From Neospora caninum Liverpool (Eukaryota > Apicomplexa > Conoidasida > Eucoccidiorida > Sarcocystidae), in the NCBI RefSeq assembly GCF_000208865.1, contig NC_018385.1, forward strand, positions 744,001-808,000: a stretch of DNA of 64,000 bases. Direction: 5' to 3'. The notes under the pieces are model-generated. The model was not told where the DNA came from and did no database searches. It worked only from the letters and a program-made list of their open reading frames with translations. A program made the position numbers and the translations under genes. Position 1 is the first letter of the stretch. Every line of letters starts with the position of its first letter. Shown piece after piece: positions 42,151-54,292 of this stretch.

Positions 42151-43176
42151 AGCTGGTCAGATTTACTCCAGAACAATCACACATCGTGGAATCACCCGTG
42201 CCTTCAAGGGAGGATCTCTGGTTTATATCGCGTGTTATTCTTGTTCGTGCGGTGAGGCATCAACGCTCTGCTGTTTTATTCGGCCCGTGGTTTCAGTGAA
42301 CATAAGGCAACGCAACATCTTCTTGTCCACGCATGAGTGGCAGTAATTCACATTCCGGACAAGCCTTAGGTTAGTTACTCTGCGTCAAAACAGTGACTTA
42401 AGAGGCTCATCCATTGAGTAATTCAGGTCGGCTTATGCGACATGTACAAACAAGGCTCTCCAGTGGAGGTAGACAGTCAAAAGTACAGCAACCGTAGGGC
42501 ATTTGCCGCCCTTTAGCGGCATCATCTCGCTCTGATACACTTACATTAACATCCGAAGACGAATGACATAACAGAAAAGGAGAGAGAAGCAGAGACACAC
42601 GCATTCAGCGCGGGAAGATGTTACATGTGAAGGCAAGAAGCCAAAGGAGGACAGCCGCCATCGAGTGTTGCTCTCGTTCCGCTTTGTCTGGTCGCTCGTT
42701 CCCACTCTTCCATTTCCTGGTTCCATCGTTCCAAGCTGCAAAGCTCTATTCACAAAAGTCACATTGTGGGCCATGACGTACGCTCTGACGCCCTCGAGAG
42801 TTAGTACGTGGCGTGACTATGCGTGGTGAACACTGCGACAGCAGAACACGCTGCTGCACTGTTTAAGGACAACACTAGTAGACATCGCCATTATCGGTTT
42901 GTGAACATGGACAAAGCAGTGGGCAAGACGTGTGGTTGCGTTTAAAGCAGTGACCATCTTGTTCGGTGGTAAGGCGGGGACACTCCCTGGGGCCACTACC
43001 GAATCCCCTTTGGCTAGGTGAAGCTCACTATTGCCTTGAATCGTGTGCCGCCGCGTGCTTCGGCGTCCATTCATTGTAATCTACACAGTGTTGCTCGAGT
43101 TGCCTTGACAAGCTAGTTGGGTTCAAAGAAACGGCAAAGGTACAAATCATAAGTCCGTCCACGAGAGTGGTTTATT
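42151..43176. other. Convergent intergenic region between G6PDH and coiled-coil gene
   Basis: Both flanking genes end here (plus stop at 42150, minus stop at 43177-43179), so the ~1 kb should be two 3' UTRs. Copy B of the dispersed repeat (42401-42690) occupies the left half. No coding frame was recognised. Confidence 0.6.
42401..42690 (+). repeat. ~280-bp dispersed repeat, copy B
   Basis: This is the second copy of the element at 33419-33690, in the same orientation and diverged (for example GGCTCATCCATTGAGTAATTC here against GGCTCGTCCATTCAGTAATGC). The two copies bracket the whole G6PDH gene as direct repeats ~9 kb apart. Confidence 0.8.
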
Positions 43177-46100
43177 CTATAACCTGGGGGACGGTGGGTA
43201 AGACACCGTGGGAATCGCGTCGACAGATGACGAAAGCTTCGTCGCACAACGGAAGATGTTCGCAACCGTACCTGCCTTCATAACTTCCTTCAGCTTCTGC
43301 TCGTAGCTATTACGATCGGAAAGCTTCTTTTGGAGTCTGCCACACAGGTGAACATCCAAGGCGTAGTACGGTATTCAGACGAGAGGAGAATATTTGGTTG
43401 CATCACCAGCAAAGCTTGCTGCATGGAAGCATGGTTACCTTCGTAACTTGGACTGAAACCTCAGTTTCATAGCAGAAACTCTTGTCTGCACTTCGGCTTC
43501 AATCATAGCCGCTACTGCCATATCTTTTTCGATCCTCTCGCGCTGTGAGAAAAGAGAATACGGGGATTTCCAGTGATATGCAGGACCGTCTGCAACAAAA
43601 CGGCTGCGAGAACAACTAAGCTGGTAGGCCAACAAAGAGCCTCCGGAAAACCGGAAGAATTAACAGCGTCGGTTAACGTCCGTCTGTACATGGAGTCGTA
43701 TGTTTCAAAACCAACCTTGACGACTATACGTTACTCATCTTCTCTACCGAACACTGGAGACGCCAGAAAACCTTAAACTGAGGAGTCAAGTAGGTACAAA
43801 CCGTACAAGGATTAATTATGTCCATCTGTGCATCTAAGTTGATAGTCTGTTATATATTTTAGACGCTAACTTCCCGGCTAAACATCCCTTTTCTTTGAAA
43901 CACACTTTCCTTCACAACTCTCTGAGGTAGTCGATGACGCTTGAGAGCCAAGACCGGCGATAATGACCCCCGCGACCGCCGCAATTGTGCAGTGCGACAG
44001 TCTCAAGCGGCGAGAGAACACTGCATCAGCTGGGTAACCATGCTACCCTAATGTGGCGCCCGATAATGTGTCGCGACGGAGCGACAGATGTAGGCGGTAA
44101 CAAGTAATCGCGCATAATCGGCAGAAGACGTAACATAGACGGATTCGTTAAGCCTGTTCTGTCGCTCGCTCATTGTTTACAGTTACATAAATGGATGACA
44201 CTGTCTGTGGTACTGTCCGGGAATTTCCTGTAGTACAATCTCACAGTGGGCGACAATATGGTGAGTGTATAGGTATGTAGATGCAAAAAACGACGGCCCG
44301 AAAGCCGTGTCGACTAAATTTCAACGAGCCGTGATACGCTGATCAGTACTGAAGCAATTGGTTATACGCAAACTCTGCCAACAGCCCCGATGTGCCCCGT
44401 TTCCCCCTGCAGCCTGCAGCACTGAACACGAGACCCAAGCGTGAACAAGATGCCATACTTGAAATTCTTGTCTCATTTCTGATGCTGTTCTTTTCAAGCT
44501 ACAAATCTCGTCGTCGCGGGTCTGGACGAGCTCCTGCAGTGTTCTGCACTCTCGTCGTGCGTCCTGCAGGACAAATCAGATGCAGATGAACGTTTGGTGC
44601 CGGCCAACCCACGCACTCGTTCGTTATTGGTTCATGGAAATAGTTTACTCCAGCTGGTGCAATTCCTCGCCGTATCCAAGTTTACCCTAGTGTGGTTTGT
44701 GCATTCCTCTTCTACGCAGAGAATCATTTGCAGGGATGTACAAAGACGCCAAGCGTTCATTTGAGTTTGGTAGCTCCGTCTCCTGATGGCTTTGGAGGCT
44801 GGCTCGGATTGGCAAGTTACGCGCAAAGCCGAAAACACGAAATTCTCAAGAGTCGACCATGCCTCGAACAGCACTACACCATACTAACACTGTAATATAG
44901 CCACCAGGTCACTTTCTTACCCGGAGAGACTCCGTTATCTGTACTTTGCTTGCCTCGAGATCCTCGCACCGACGCGCTATAGATGTGTTTTCGTCAGTGT
45001 TACGACGCAAGCGATGGACTTCTTGTTCTAACACCTGGCATCTTGTGGCAAGATTCTGTGATCGGCAAGGAAATCAAGTGCCACAGCTGGTAGCGCCATT
45101 CATTGCTGTGCTCCGTTGTAAACTCCCAAGCTCTTTAACGTGGCCATATGAAGCATAACAGCACAAAAGGACTTTTCCCTACTTGTGTCTGTGTGTGACA
45201 CCACGACGCTAGTGCTTGAGGCACTCAACACTGAGGCGAAAGCCGCTTGTAAGAAGATTAATCCAATTAAGTATGATAGACATTTACAACGGACTCAGTG
45301 GGCATTACCGCAAAGCCTCGGCAAGGCGGGGGTGTTTTAGACGACAATAATTAAGGTCAGGTGTCCCTATTTCAAATAATCGGCCGAAGAATAAATGCAC
45401 GGATGATAGCGACGAGCGATCGGTTCGGTCCTCTCGCCGCATTGCCGCGTCCAGCACGGCTGTGGCCATAACAGACCACAGGCGCTGACACACGAAGCAC
45501 GGCCGACGCTCTCACGCCGTAGCAGGGAATACCACTCAGGTCAACTTTGAATGGAAAATAATGCTCGATTCTGTCATTGAAGTATCCATCCCTCATCTGA
45601 GCCGGCAACGGTACCTGCTTCTGTTCTTCTTGGAATTTGCATTTTTGCTGTTGGGATCGGACCTCTGCTTCTGCTTCTTCTCGTGCACACTGCTCAATCT
45701 GAGGGCATAAACGGTGTTCAATTTTCTGTAGACCACTGGCCTCGAGTAGGCCATGAAAAGTGTGGAGCGGAAACTCATTGCCGAGTTGTGACACATGCTG
45801 ACTCAGTTCGCTGTTCCACACAATGCCTCAACGCCAGTCATGCAGTTACTCTTGTGGCTGATGAAACCCTTTTCCCGTGTAGATCGTGAAAGCAGACACT
45901 CAGCCATATCAAACGGTCCTGAGGAACATTCACCGCGACTACCTGAATACCTACCTTTAGCGCCTCAACTCGCGCCTCTGCCTGACACCAAAACGCAAAC
46001 GAGGAATCAGGACTACGCATACGGAAAACAGGTGCAACACAACACTTCCAGTGGTGGTCTGATTTCGTCAGGACGCGCAGGTCGATCGAGCTGCACATCT

Positions 46101-49100
46101 GTCAAGTGATTCGTTTAATGGAAGACCTATGAGAGGACTTGAAGAAATGTTTGCGACCGGAGTCCACGACATTTTGCCCGTATTTTATCAGTATCCAAGA
46201 CGGCGTTATTTTTCACCAATCAAATGCTGTCAATGACAGAGCCGCATAGAGGTCACTTCTTCCCATCAATTATGCTGCCAGGAAACCGGGCAACAACATG
46301 CAGCCCGCCCACATTTCGACTGTTCAGAGGTCCTCATGTGGCGTACGCATTTTAGATCGCTCGTCTCGAGACCATCGGACGTACGTATGGTCGGTAGCAG
46401 TGCTCAAGGATACTTGCACTACCAAATCTCAAATCTCGTAAAAGGTTGATGGTTAGAGGATGGGAAAACGTCTATAGACGACTATGGTAAAGCGACAGGA
46501 AGAAATCCTTACGTAAATAATCGTACATGGAAAGAAGAGTCAGATCCAGACACGCAAACAGATAAATACAGATAAATACTGATAAATACACCGTTGCGTC
46601 TGTAGGTCACCAAATCGGCGCGCCACCGGTAAAATTACCTCATCCAGTTGGATCTGAAGAACTTCGAGTCTTCGGTGGCTTCGGTCAACCTCGTCCGATA
46701 GGCCCTTCTCCCTAGTCATCTGGTCCGACAACCTGTTGTGGAGCGCGTTCACTGCATCATGATGATAAAGCTGTCGTTGTTGGAGTTCTTCGTTCAATAA
46801 GCTTATTTCCTCCTCATGCTGCTCCGCGGCAAGACAAGACCATGCACACACGTTGTGGCAAATTCATTCAGCGGGCCTGATGTCAGCAGTTTCAACCGCA
46901 GCGCGTGTAGCAGACTCTCCACGAAGCCGTGTGCTACAACCTACTTGACGCTGTCGCGACCGCAATTCCTGCAAGAGTTCAGCTTGTTTCTCGCACTGGG
47001 CTTCGTAGTGGAGCAAGACCGCTTTATCCCGCTGCAGTTGCGACCGACAACGGAACACAACGTTTTTGTTCGGTTACGCTGCTGGCAAGCAACCACGGTG
47101 TTCCGGCGAGGGCTCCAGCACATATCCAAACGGTCGTACCTCCAGAACCTTGATCATGCCCTGGCACGCAGACAGGTCCTCCTCCGTCTGAAGGAGCCTA
47201 CTGCGCAGCTGGAGACAAACGGCTCGCGGATCACATCATCTCTAAGGATAAAACGTGCAGCTAAGAGCAATGGGAGATCAGTATTCGTTTCGTCGCCATG
47301 GATGCACTAGCAAACAAAAGTGCAAAAGGACCCCGAGGAAATGTCTTCTGAATTGTCGTTGCCTACGGCAAATCCCAGCACAAGATTTGTCAGTGGTATG
47401 TTCCCAGAGAGTCTCTGTCCGAACGGTACAGTACTGAGTTATCACAGTATCAAAGCATCAATTTGGCCTTGCCATCAACTTAATAGCGATCATATATCCA
47501 CCGAGACTACCAACTGAGGGTTTAAAGGGGCTTCGCATGCGAATGGGTTGCGCAAAATATATTTACTTGCCAACACCCACCGTGTCAACAAGCACTCCCT
47601 TCGCGCTACTGGGCAAATACGGGGACAAACATCCAGAACATAAACAGAACTAGTAGATCACACTGTTGATTTCGGTTCGTGTGTGGATTCTGTTTTGCAG
47701 TACACACTTGTTGTAATTGCCTGGCATGTGTCAACGTTCTCTCGCTCCAACTTACTGTTTTCTCGGAGGCTCTCACGTCTCTCATTGTCTGTTCTTTGAG
47801 TCGCACTTCTTCCTGAATGTTAATCGAAATCGGCACTTGCTGGCGGTGTTGAATTTTTTTTGAGTGATACTTGTAATTATCTGGAGTACAACGCTCATTG
47901 CAACTAGAGAACCAAAGTATGACTCATTTGGTTGCAGGCTTGTTTTTGTGGCTTGCCACATACCTGTGCAGATCGGAGAGTGTTGCTCTGGGCTCGGAAA
48001 TCAGCTCCTAGTTGAGTAAGCTTCAACTCTAGCTGCATCACGCGCCGCACAGTAACCGAAGAGTCTCCACAAAGCTGAGAGCGTCACCGCCTCCCGGTAA
48101 AAGTCTCTAGCGCCCCAACACCAACACCCGGTTGGCGCTGTAACGGGAGTCTTAGGAATAGAGTGGTCTTTGACGCCAGCGTTTGCGGCTTCAGTGCTTC
48201 CAACTCACAGCGCCCAAGGACATCTGATTGCTTTTCCTGTAACCTCTGCGTCTATATTATGTTGCCTTTCGAATGGTGAAGGCTTGTGCATGGTGTAGTG
48301 CCTGATAAAGGTCCTAGAAAAAGGAGAATGTCACGGTGTAGGTGAAGCCACTGAAAGCATGTTCCTTCCCTAACAGAATCCTGTGGCGCCACGGGAAACA
48401 GTATCTGCAAATCGCATTGCGTAACGTGGTCACCTTTCGTGTTTTGTTTGTCCCCGTATAAGGACGAACAGCTTGATGGCATGAGCACAGAAATGCGGAT
48501 TTCCACAAAGATTCGTGGCTACATAAAACTCAGGCGGGCGAGCCCTGCTTCAAAGGCCCCCCGGGGATCATGTCTCCCACCTGCTCATTGACTTTTTTGT
48601 ATTTATTGACAAGCCGATTTTGGGCTTCGACTCTTGCCTCCAGAGTAGCGGCGGTGACTCGGAACTCCTGTTCAGTTGAGGCCGCCGGTCAGGGAAAATC
48701 TTATGCTAGTCGAATGTTCGCAGGGTACGAATCAGGCCCGCTGTTTATAGGGGCTGCACTGTCTTAGGAGAAATCAACTGCAACCAATGGTTTTTTCTTT
48801 GAGGATTGTTCCAATATCCAAACACAGGAACTGGAACAGGACCCAGCTGGGCCATCGAGACTAGGCAAACGTTCGAGGCAGTACGCACTACTGTGTGCGA
48901 CAGCCTAGTCGTATCTACTCTGCCGCTTCGACATCTGGCCGAAAGCTAATCCAACTAATCTTGAGACCGCGACGATTGCTAACAGTCTCAAGCTACGGAT
49001 AGACACGGTGTGAAAGACAGGATTCTTCTGTCCAGCATCAGCTAGAGTGAAGAGCTGTTTTTAGCGCCTTACCCGGAGCTGCATCATTTCTTCGGCCATT

Positions 49101-52100
49101 ATTCGCGCTTGCTCACGACTAGCAGCAGCTTCTTCGTTTGCAGCTCTGATTGCTTCCATGCTCTGTTAACCATTCGACGGGGACACGAAGTTGGCGTCTT
49201 TCGTAGTCGAACCACCCTCTCCTTACCGGGTGACTGTCACGAGAATTCCCTACCTCCAGTTGGCCCGTTGCCAGCATGGCAGCGAGGTTTGGAGTATCAA
49301 GAGTAGAGTATCAAGAGTACGGTGGAGCCATTGTGGCTTACCTCTGCTAGACGATGAGATAGACAGTGAACTTCCTCCTCCTCCTGACGCCGCCGCATTT
49401 CTGCCTCGGCAATCTGTTGCTGCAGGCGAGAGTTTTGCTGCGTAAACAAGACGGAACAACCTGGAAAAGAGACTCTCTTGAGCTAGTCTTGTGACCTGGT
49501 GGAGACCTGAGATAAAACTCAACATCGCTTTTGTCCTCCGAAAGAGCAATTTCAACTGTTCATTCCCTACGTCTTCTGATCTTCTGGCGAGATTATGAAT
49601 CTCTTCCATCTGTCGCTTCTGCACCGCTCTCTCCTCCTCGACTTGCTGGGTCGTAGCACAGCATTGTCTCAAAAGATCTCTTTCTCTCTCCTGCTCGGAG
49701 AAGAAAGTGGAAATATTGGCAAAATCACACACGGCCGCCGAGTTTAAGATGCGGGTCCCGTGTCAGAAGATAACCACACCTGAAACAAAAGGTGCCATGC
49801 AGCACCAGCAGAGGCAGCAGGAGAGGAAGGCGAGAGGAAGCAGAAGAAGCAGAGGACGAAAAAGCCAACAAGAAGCAGTCGAATCCTGAGCTTTCTAAGA
49901 GGGCATGAGGGCATTAGTTCAGACCCACCAGCGAGGTTGCGGTGAAGACACGAGAGACGCACAGGTCGTGCCTCTCCCCGAGTGAGCCCCGAGCAGCAGC
50001 AAGCAACAGCACTATGGGGCCTCGAGCGGATCAGAAGGTGCTTCTGGGTGCGTGAGACGGTCTGTCGAAGGCACCTTGTAGAACATTGGCGACAGCAGTA
50101 GATAGAGATCGTTGGTCTTGAAATGCATGTAACCACAACCGACGGACGTACTTTCAGCTGCTCCGCTGTTTTCTTCTCATTGGTCAGTTCGCACCGAAGT
50201 CGCTCAAGTTCGTTAGTCGCCTGTGGATGGAAGGCATAGCAGTTTGGGACACCTTAAAAGTGATGAAGGAGCGTTGCCGTTCGTCAGCATCAGCGCAGCG
50301 CCAAGGTAGTAACTACAGTCACAACAGACTCCCAGTGTGAGTATGTGGTACCGCTGTCGCCGATCCAGGATACAGTCAATTCACATGCTTTTGCTTGGTT
50401 GCTGGCAGTGTGTGTTTACCGATCGAATGCTACAACACTAAAAACGGAGCAGGTCAAAATATCCTGGAGACTAGGTAGCGGACAGTGGTATGAATGTTAT
50501 TTCGTCGCCGTTGCAACGCAGGCGGAAGACAAAAACAACATGAATTTTGGGCATCCGATACCTAGTTTACTTTCACTATACGGCGGGATACATGCGCAAT
50601 ACATGCAGACAGCCACGGGAGTTGGCATCGGCGTCTCCTGGGTACAGCGTGAAACGGGACGTACGACTTCGAGCCGTTGGGACAGATGGTGTATGTCATT
50701 GTCCTGGTGAACCTGTACGGCTACCCGTCTCTCGCGTTCCTGGCTCAGCTGATGAACCTGTTCCATCAAATCTCCTTCCCTGTACTGAGCAGCAACACAA
50801 CATATCTAGCAGATGCAGAAGTTTCTGAACCCGCTTGTATCGTTGACAACAAAGTTGTCATCGTTCGCTTCTGAGCGGGAGGGAAACACAGAGTTGCTCT
50901 AGGAAACTCATACAGGCTCGGCTGTATCGCTTTATTGGAATTGAAGCGCAAATGCTATTGGTTTCCTACTGGACTTCGCGGGCCGTGAAGAGACTGCAAC
51001 TGTCCGGAATATTCCCTAGTATTATATTGGCCTTGTGGAAGGATCTGTGCGTAACTACTACTAGTCACCTTCAATTCCTCGCTTTTCTGCTTCTCAGTTT
51101 TCAGCTCGATGCCCAGTCTTGCGGATTCTGCTTCTGCCTGTGAAGAACTCCCCAAATAAAACGGAGGAAAGCTCCCATGCTGAGACTGTCTGGCTTGAGG
51201 CCGCATCCGGTGAGCAGCGTCTCTCTCCTTTGATCGCGACACACCGGACGCGCTGTCAAGAGGTTTTGTCAGAAAAGGAGGGGTCGAGAAAAACCACGCC
51301 AGACAGTGTCTTTTCTGTTGGCCACGATCCTGGAACGGTTGCTTCTGTCACAGAAATTCCATTTAGAATGTAACAGAAGATCGGCGGTCAAAGGATGTAG
51401 CGATTGCTCTGTATGTGGATTCTCTGGGGAAAACAACGGCATGCACCAGTGTGCGTTACCTGTCGTTGTTTTTCTTGGAAGCTTTCAATTTGTTTCTGCT
51501 GTGACTGGATCTGAAGCGCGAATTGGGTGTTTACTTGTTTCAGATTCTCCAACTCGGCCTACAAGCAAAATGACTGAGGGAGCAGTGCATGCGATGATAG
51601 ACTTCAATGCGTAAGGCAGAAGGAATCCAGCAGACACTGCAGTGGCCTAGCTTTTCGGTTGCTGCCACTTTGTGAGTTTTCCCTAGTGAGCAGTGGTGGA
51701 CGTCTTCTGGAAAATGAAATGCTCCAGCGGTCTGTCAAATCGCTTTCGTACTTTACAGGAGGCGAATTTCTGCTCAACCATTCGCAAACTGCAAATGTCT
51801 TCTTGGCATCGAGAAAGCGCTTCCCTCAACCTTGCGTTGTCCGAATCAATATCTCCGGCAGCTTGCTGGAGATGGCGGAAATTCCGTAGTTGCTCTTTAA
51901 GGCTAAGACAAAGCTCTGTTTCGGACTTCCTTTGCTCGGCTAGTAAACGCATTTCGCCGTGAAGAGCGTTGCAGCGATTCTGGATAAAGGTTAGAATAAC
52001 GCAGCGTATCAGTTACATGTGGAAGATATGGGTTCTTGTCAGTACAGAACAGACACTACACGAGCATGAAGCCGCACACTTTTCAGGTCGCATGGCCATT

Positions 52101-54292
52101 GCTTATCCGTGTTGGGACGCGACACATAGCAGGTGACGTGGTCAGCTTGGCGAGTGATGCACCCCAGGTATCTTCCATCATCTTCCTCGTGGAAAAGAAT
52201 CTTGTGCCTCAGTCAGCATCTTGCCCCAGAGGGACAGCGGCACTGTACATTTGTCTGTTATACTGTGGCCACATCGTGTATCGATATGCTTTTTGTATGT
52301 GGCCCCGAATCCATAGGGCGGTCAAACAGACAACTCTGCAGGTGTTTTAGAGTTAACTAGATTCAAGGAAATTGACAAGCATAAATGGAGCAGTCGGTTC
52401 GGTGAGCCGCACGAGTGCGGTAGTTGATAAGCTTAACAAAGTTACCGGATGCCTGTTCACCTCCGGATAAAAGGGTGGTGTTTGGTTAGGCGGACCCGTT
52501 CTGAACGGAGTCAGCAGCAGCAATGATTTTGGCAGAGGTGACGGGCAACAGAAAAGCCTCACTTTACCGCGTCTGTGTGGAGACACAGTGACGTCGGCGA
52601 CGTTACCTTTTCTATTGAAATGTCTTGTCGGAGCTGTTTATTCTCCTTCTTACTCTGAGCCGCGGCCAGTTCCGTCTCTGACAGGGCAGCCCGAGCTGCA
52701 CTCAATTGCTTCCATGCACACTGCAGAGTCTCTTTGAGGGCTTCTGCTCTCTGAAGCTTTTCCTGTACCTCGTCTTGAAACATCTTCGCTTTAATCCTTT
52801 CATCCTCGTACTGCTGTTTCGCCTCGTTCAACTGCGTACCTTGAAGGCAGCATTCACCATGCGGAGCATGGGGCTTTGCCTGTGGCTCTGTTAACGGCTA
52901 CACGACTCCGCTCTATGCCAGAGACGAAGTAACGGTTGTCCTTACTTTGCTTCAAGTTTTCCGAAACAAGAGCATTGCATTTTTCGAGGAGAGACGCAAC
53001 TTGCTCCCGTAGGGCACCACTTTGCTTTTTGCATTCTCTCATCTCGTTCTCTAGACAAAGATATTTCTGCTCGGCATTTTCCCTGTCGAGTCTCTGAGTG
53101 GCAGTGTACACGCAACTCATGATAGGAAGATTTCGTTTCTAAGTCTATCCAGGGGGCGACTGTCGACTACCGGTACCTGTGTGTGACTGTCTGGAGGTCA
53201 ATTCTTGATGCTGCACTATCAGAAAAGGGGATTCTAACGCATACGTCTGTTTCGAGGACCACATTCAGCTACTTTCCAAGCGAGCTCCCGATGTATTTCA
53301 TCACGTGCACTTGTTGGGGAATTGGCATTGTGCAAGGAGAACGTCGTGAGTAGAAACGTGACAGAAACCCAGCTTCAGTCAGCCACGACCCCACGGTCTC
53401 CAGAGCTTCTACAGGCTTCACGGTGCCTTGCGAGTGAGGAGGATGGTTTCATGACTGTAACAGGAGCAGTATGTAGTAAACCCACGACAGTATTTGTCTA
53501 CTCAGGCAAAATCTGTGAAAGTTCATGACTTGAAAATGGCTCGTTCGGTGGGGATGTGAGCCATGTTCGTAGGCGGCTGTTAACCGCGAGAGAAAACTAC
53601 TACTCAGATGCTAGTATGATCAGTACCATCGTACTGAGAGTGATGACCTACTACCCATGGCATGACATCCTCTGCGGTGTCGCAGCACAAGTAGTGAACA
53701 AGGCCCACTTGTCGCTGAGGCCTCTGCTAGCAGATGTGTTTCATGATGATAATGCCAGTCATGGTGGCAGGCGGAAGCCCCATTGTCCTTCATCTTTGAG
53801 TTTCTGATGTTTCATCGGGTCTGCAATGGGTGTAGAGATGTTCGGTGGTACCTCTTTGCTCGCCTGTGCTGTCGCTTCTTGGAAGGCTTGCTGAAAAGCA
53901 TCCAGAAAGTCCTCCGATACCGAAGAGAGCGCCATTTTTTTGCTAGTTTTTTCAGTGACGCATGATGAGATCCCCGCCGAGCCCTGTGCGGCAGGTGCCC
54001 AAACTGGCGACATGCACCATGGGCGTCTACTGGGAGCAGATATACTTCTGTGCTGTAACGTAAAGGAGTTGGGGATGTTCTCTGCTGATGCTGAGGATTG
54101 CAAGCAAGAGGCGAGCTTTCTGCCACGCGGAGTTGCACTGGGACTGCGTTCGCCACTTCGAAAGGTGGTCGCCAAGGACCGAGGAGCAGAGGAAATTAGG
54201 CGCCTGCCGGAACGAGTTGACGTCGTCTCACCCCTTGAGAAACGGTACTTAGCACAAGGCGGCGAACAAGAGCAAGAGCAATGCACGTCCAT
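43177..54292 (-). CDS. Multi-exon coiled-coil protein, about 970 aa, function unknown
   Basis: The minus-strand model has 23 exons: 54292-53852, 53093-52946, 52839-52607, 51979-51752, 51558-51460, 51137-51069, 50784-50665, 50220-50152, 49690-49571, 49437-49342, 49162-49073, 48667-48581, 48074-47964, 47812-47756, 47208-47140, 47031-46945, 46818-46639, 45981-45955, 45698-45615, 45055-44921, 44563-44459, 43542-43439, 43336-43177. Donors are GT and acceptors AG throughout, and phases close to 972 codons. Residues 1 to about 120 are basic and Ser-rich; from EDFLDAFQQAFQEA on, nearly every exon is heptad-like (EMRECKKQSGALREQ, NEELQQRQLYHHDAV, ATRCQVLEQEVHRLRR). There is no membrane span and no head domain. 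It resembles centrosomal, basal-body or conoid-type coiled-coil proteins in architecture only. A further 28-nt exon at 48236-48209 is possible but would shift the frame; single exons may be missing or mis-bounded, and an upstream exon is possible. Confidence 0.8.
43796..43866 (+). repeat. 71-bp dispersed repeat, copy 2 (intron of coiled-coil gene)
   Basis: This partner of 26169-26239 is of equal length with 8 substitutions. It lies in the intron between exons 44563-44459 and 43542-43439, antisense to that gene, whereas copy 1 is sense to its host. Most differences are transitions, as expected for neutral decay of an inserted sequence. Confidence 0.85.
46555..46592. repeat. (ACAGATAAAT)n-like short tandem repeat
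   Basis: Four imperfect units of roughly ten bases (CAGATAAATA, with one CTGATAAATA variant) lie in an intron of the coiled-coil gene. Confidence 0.7.
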
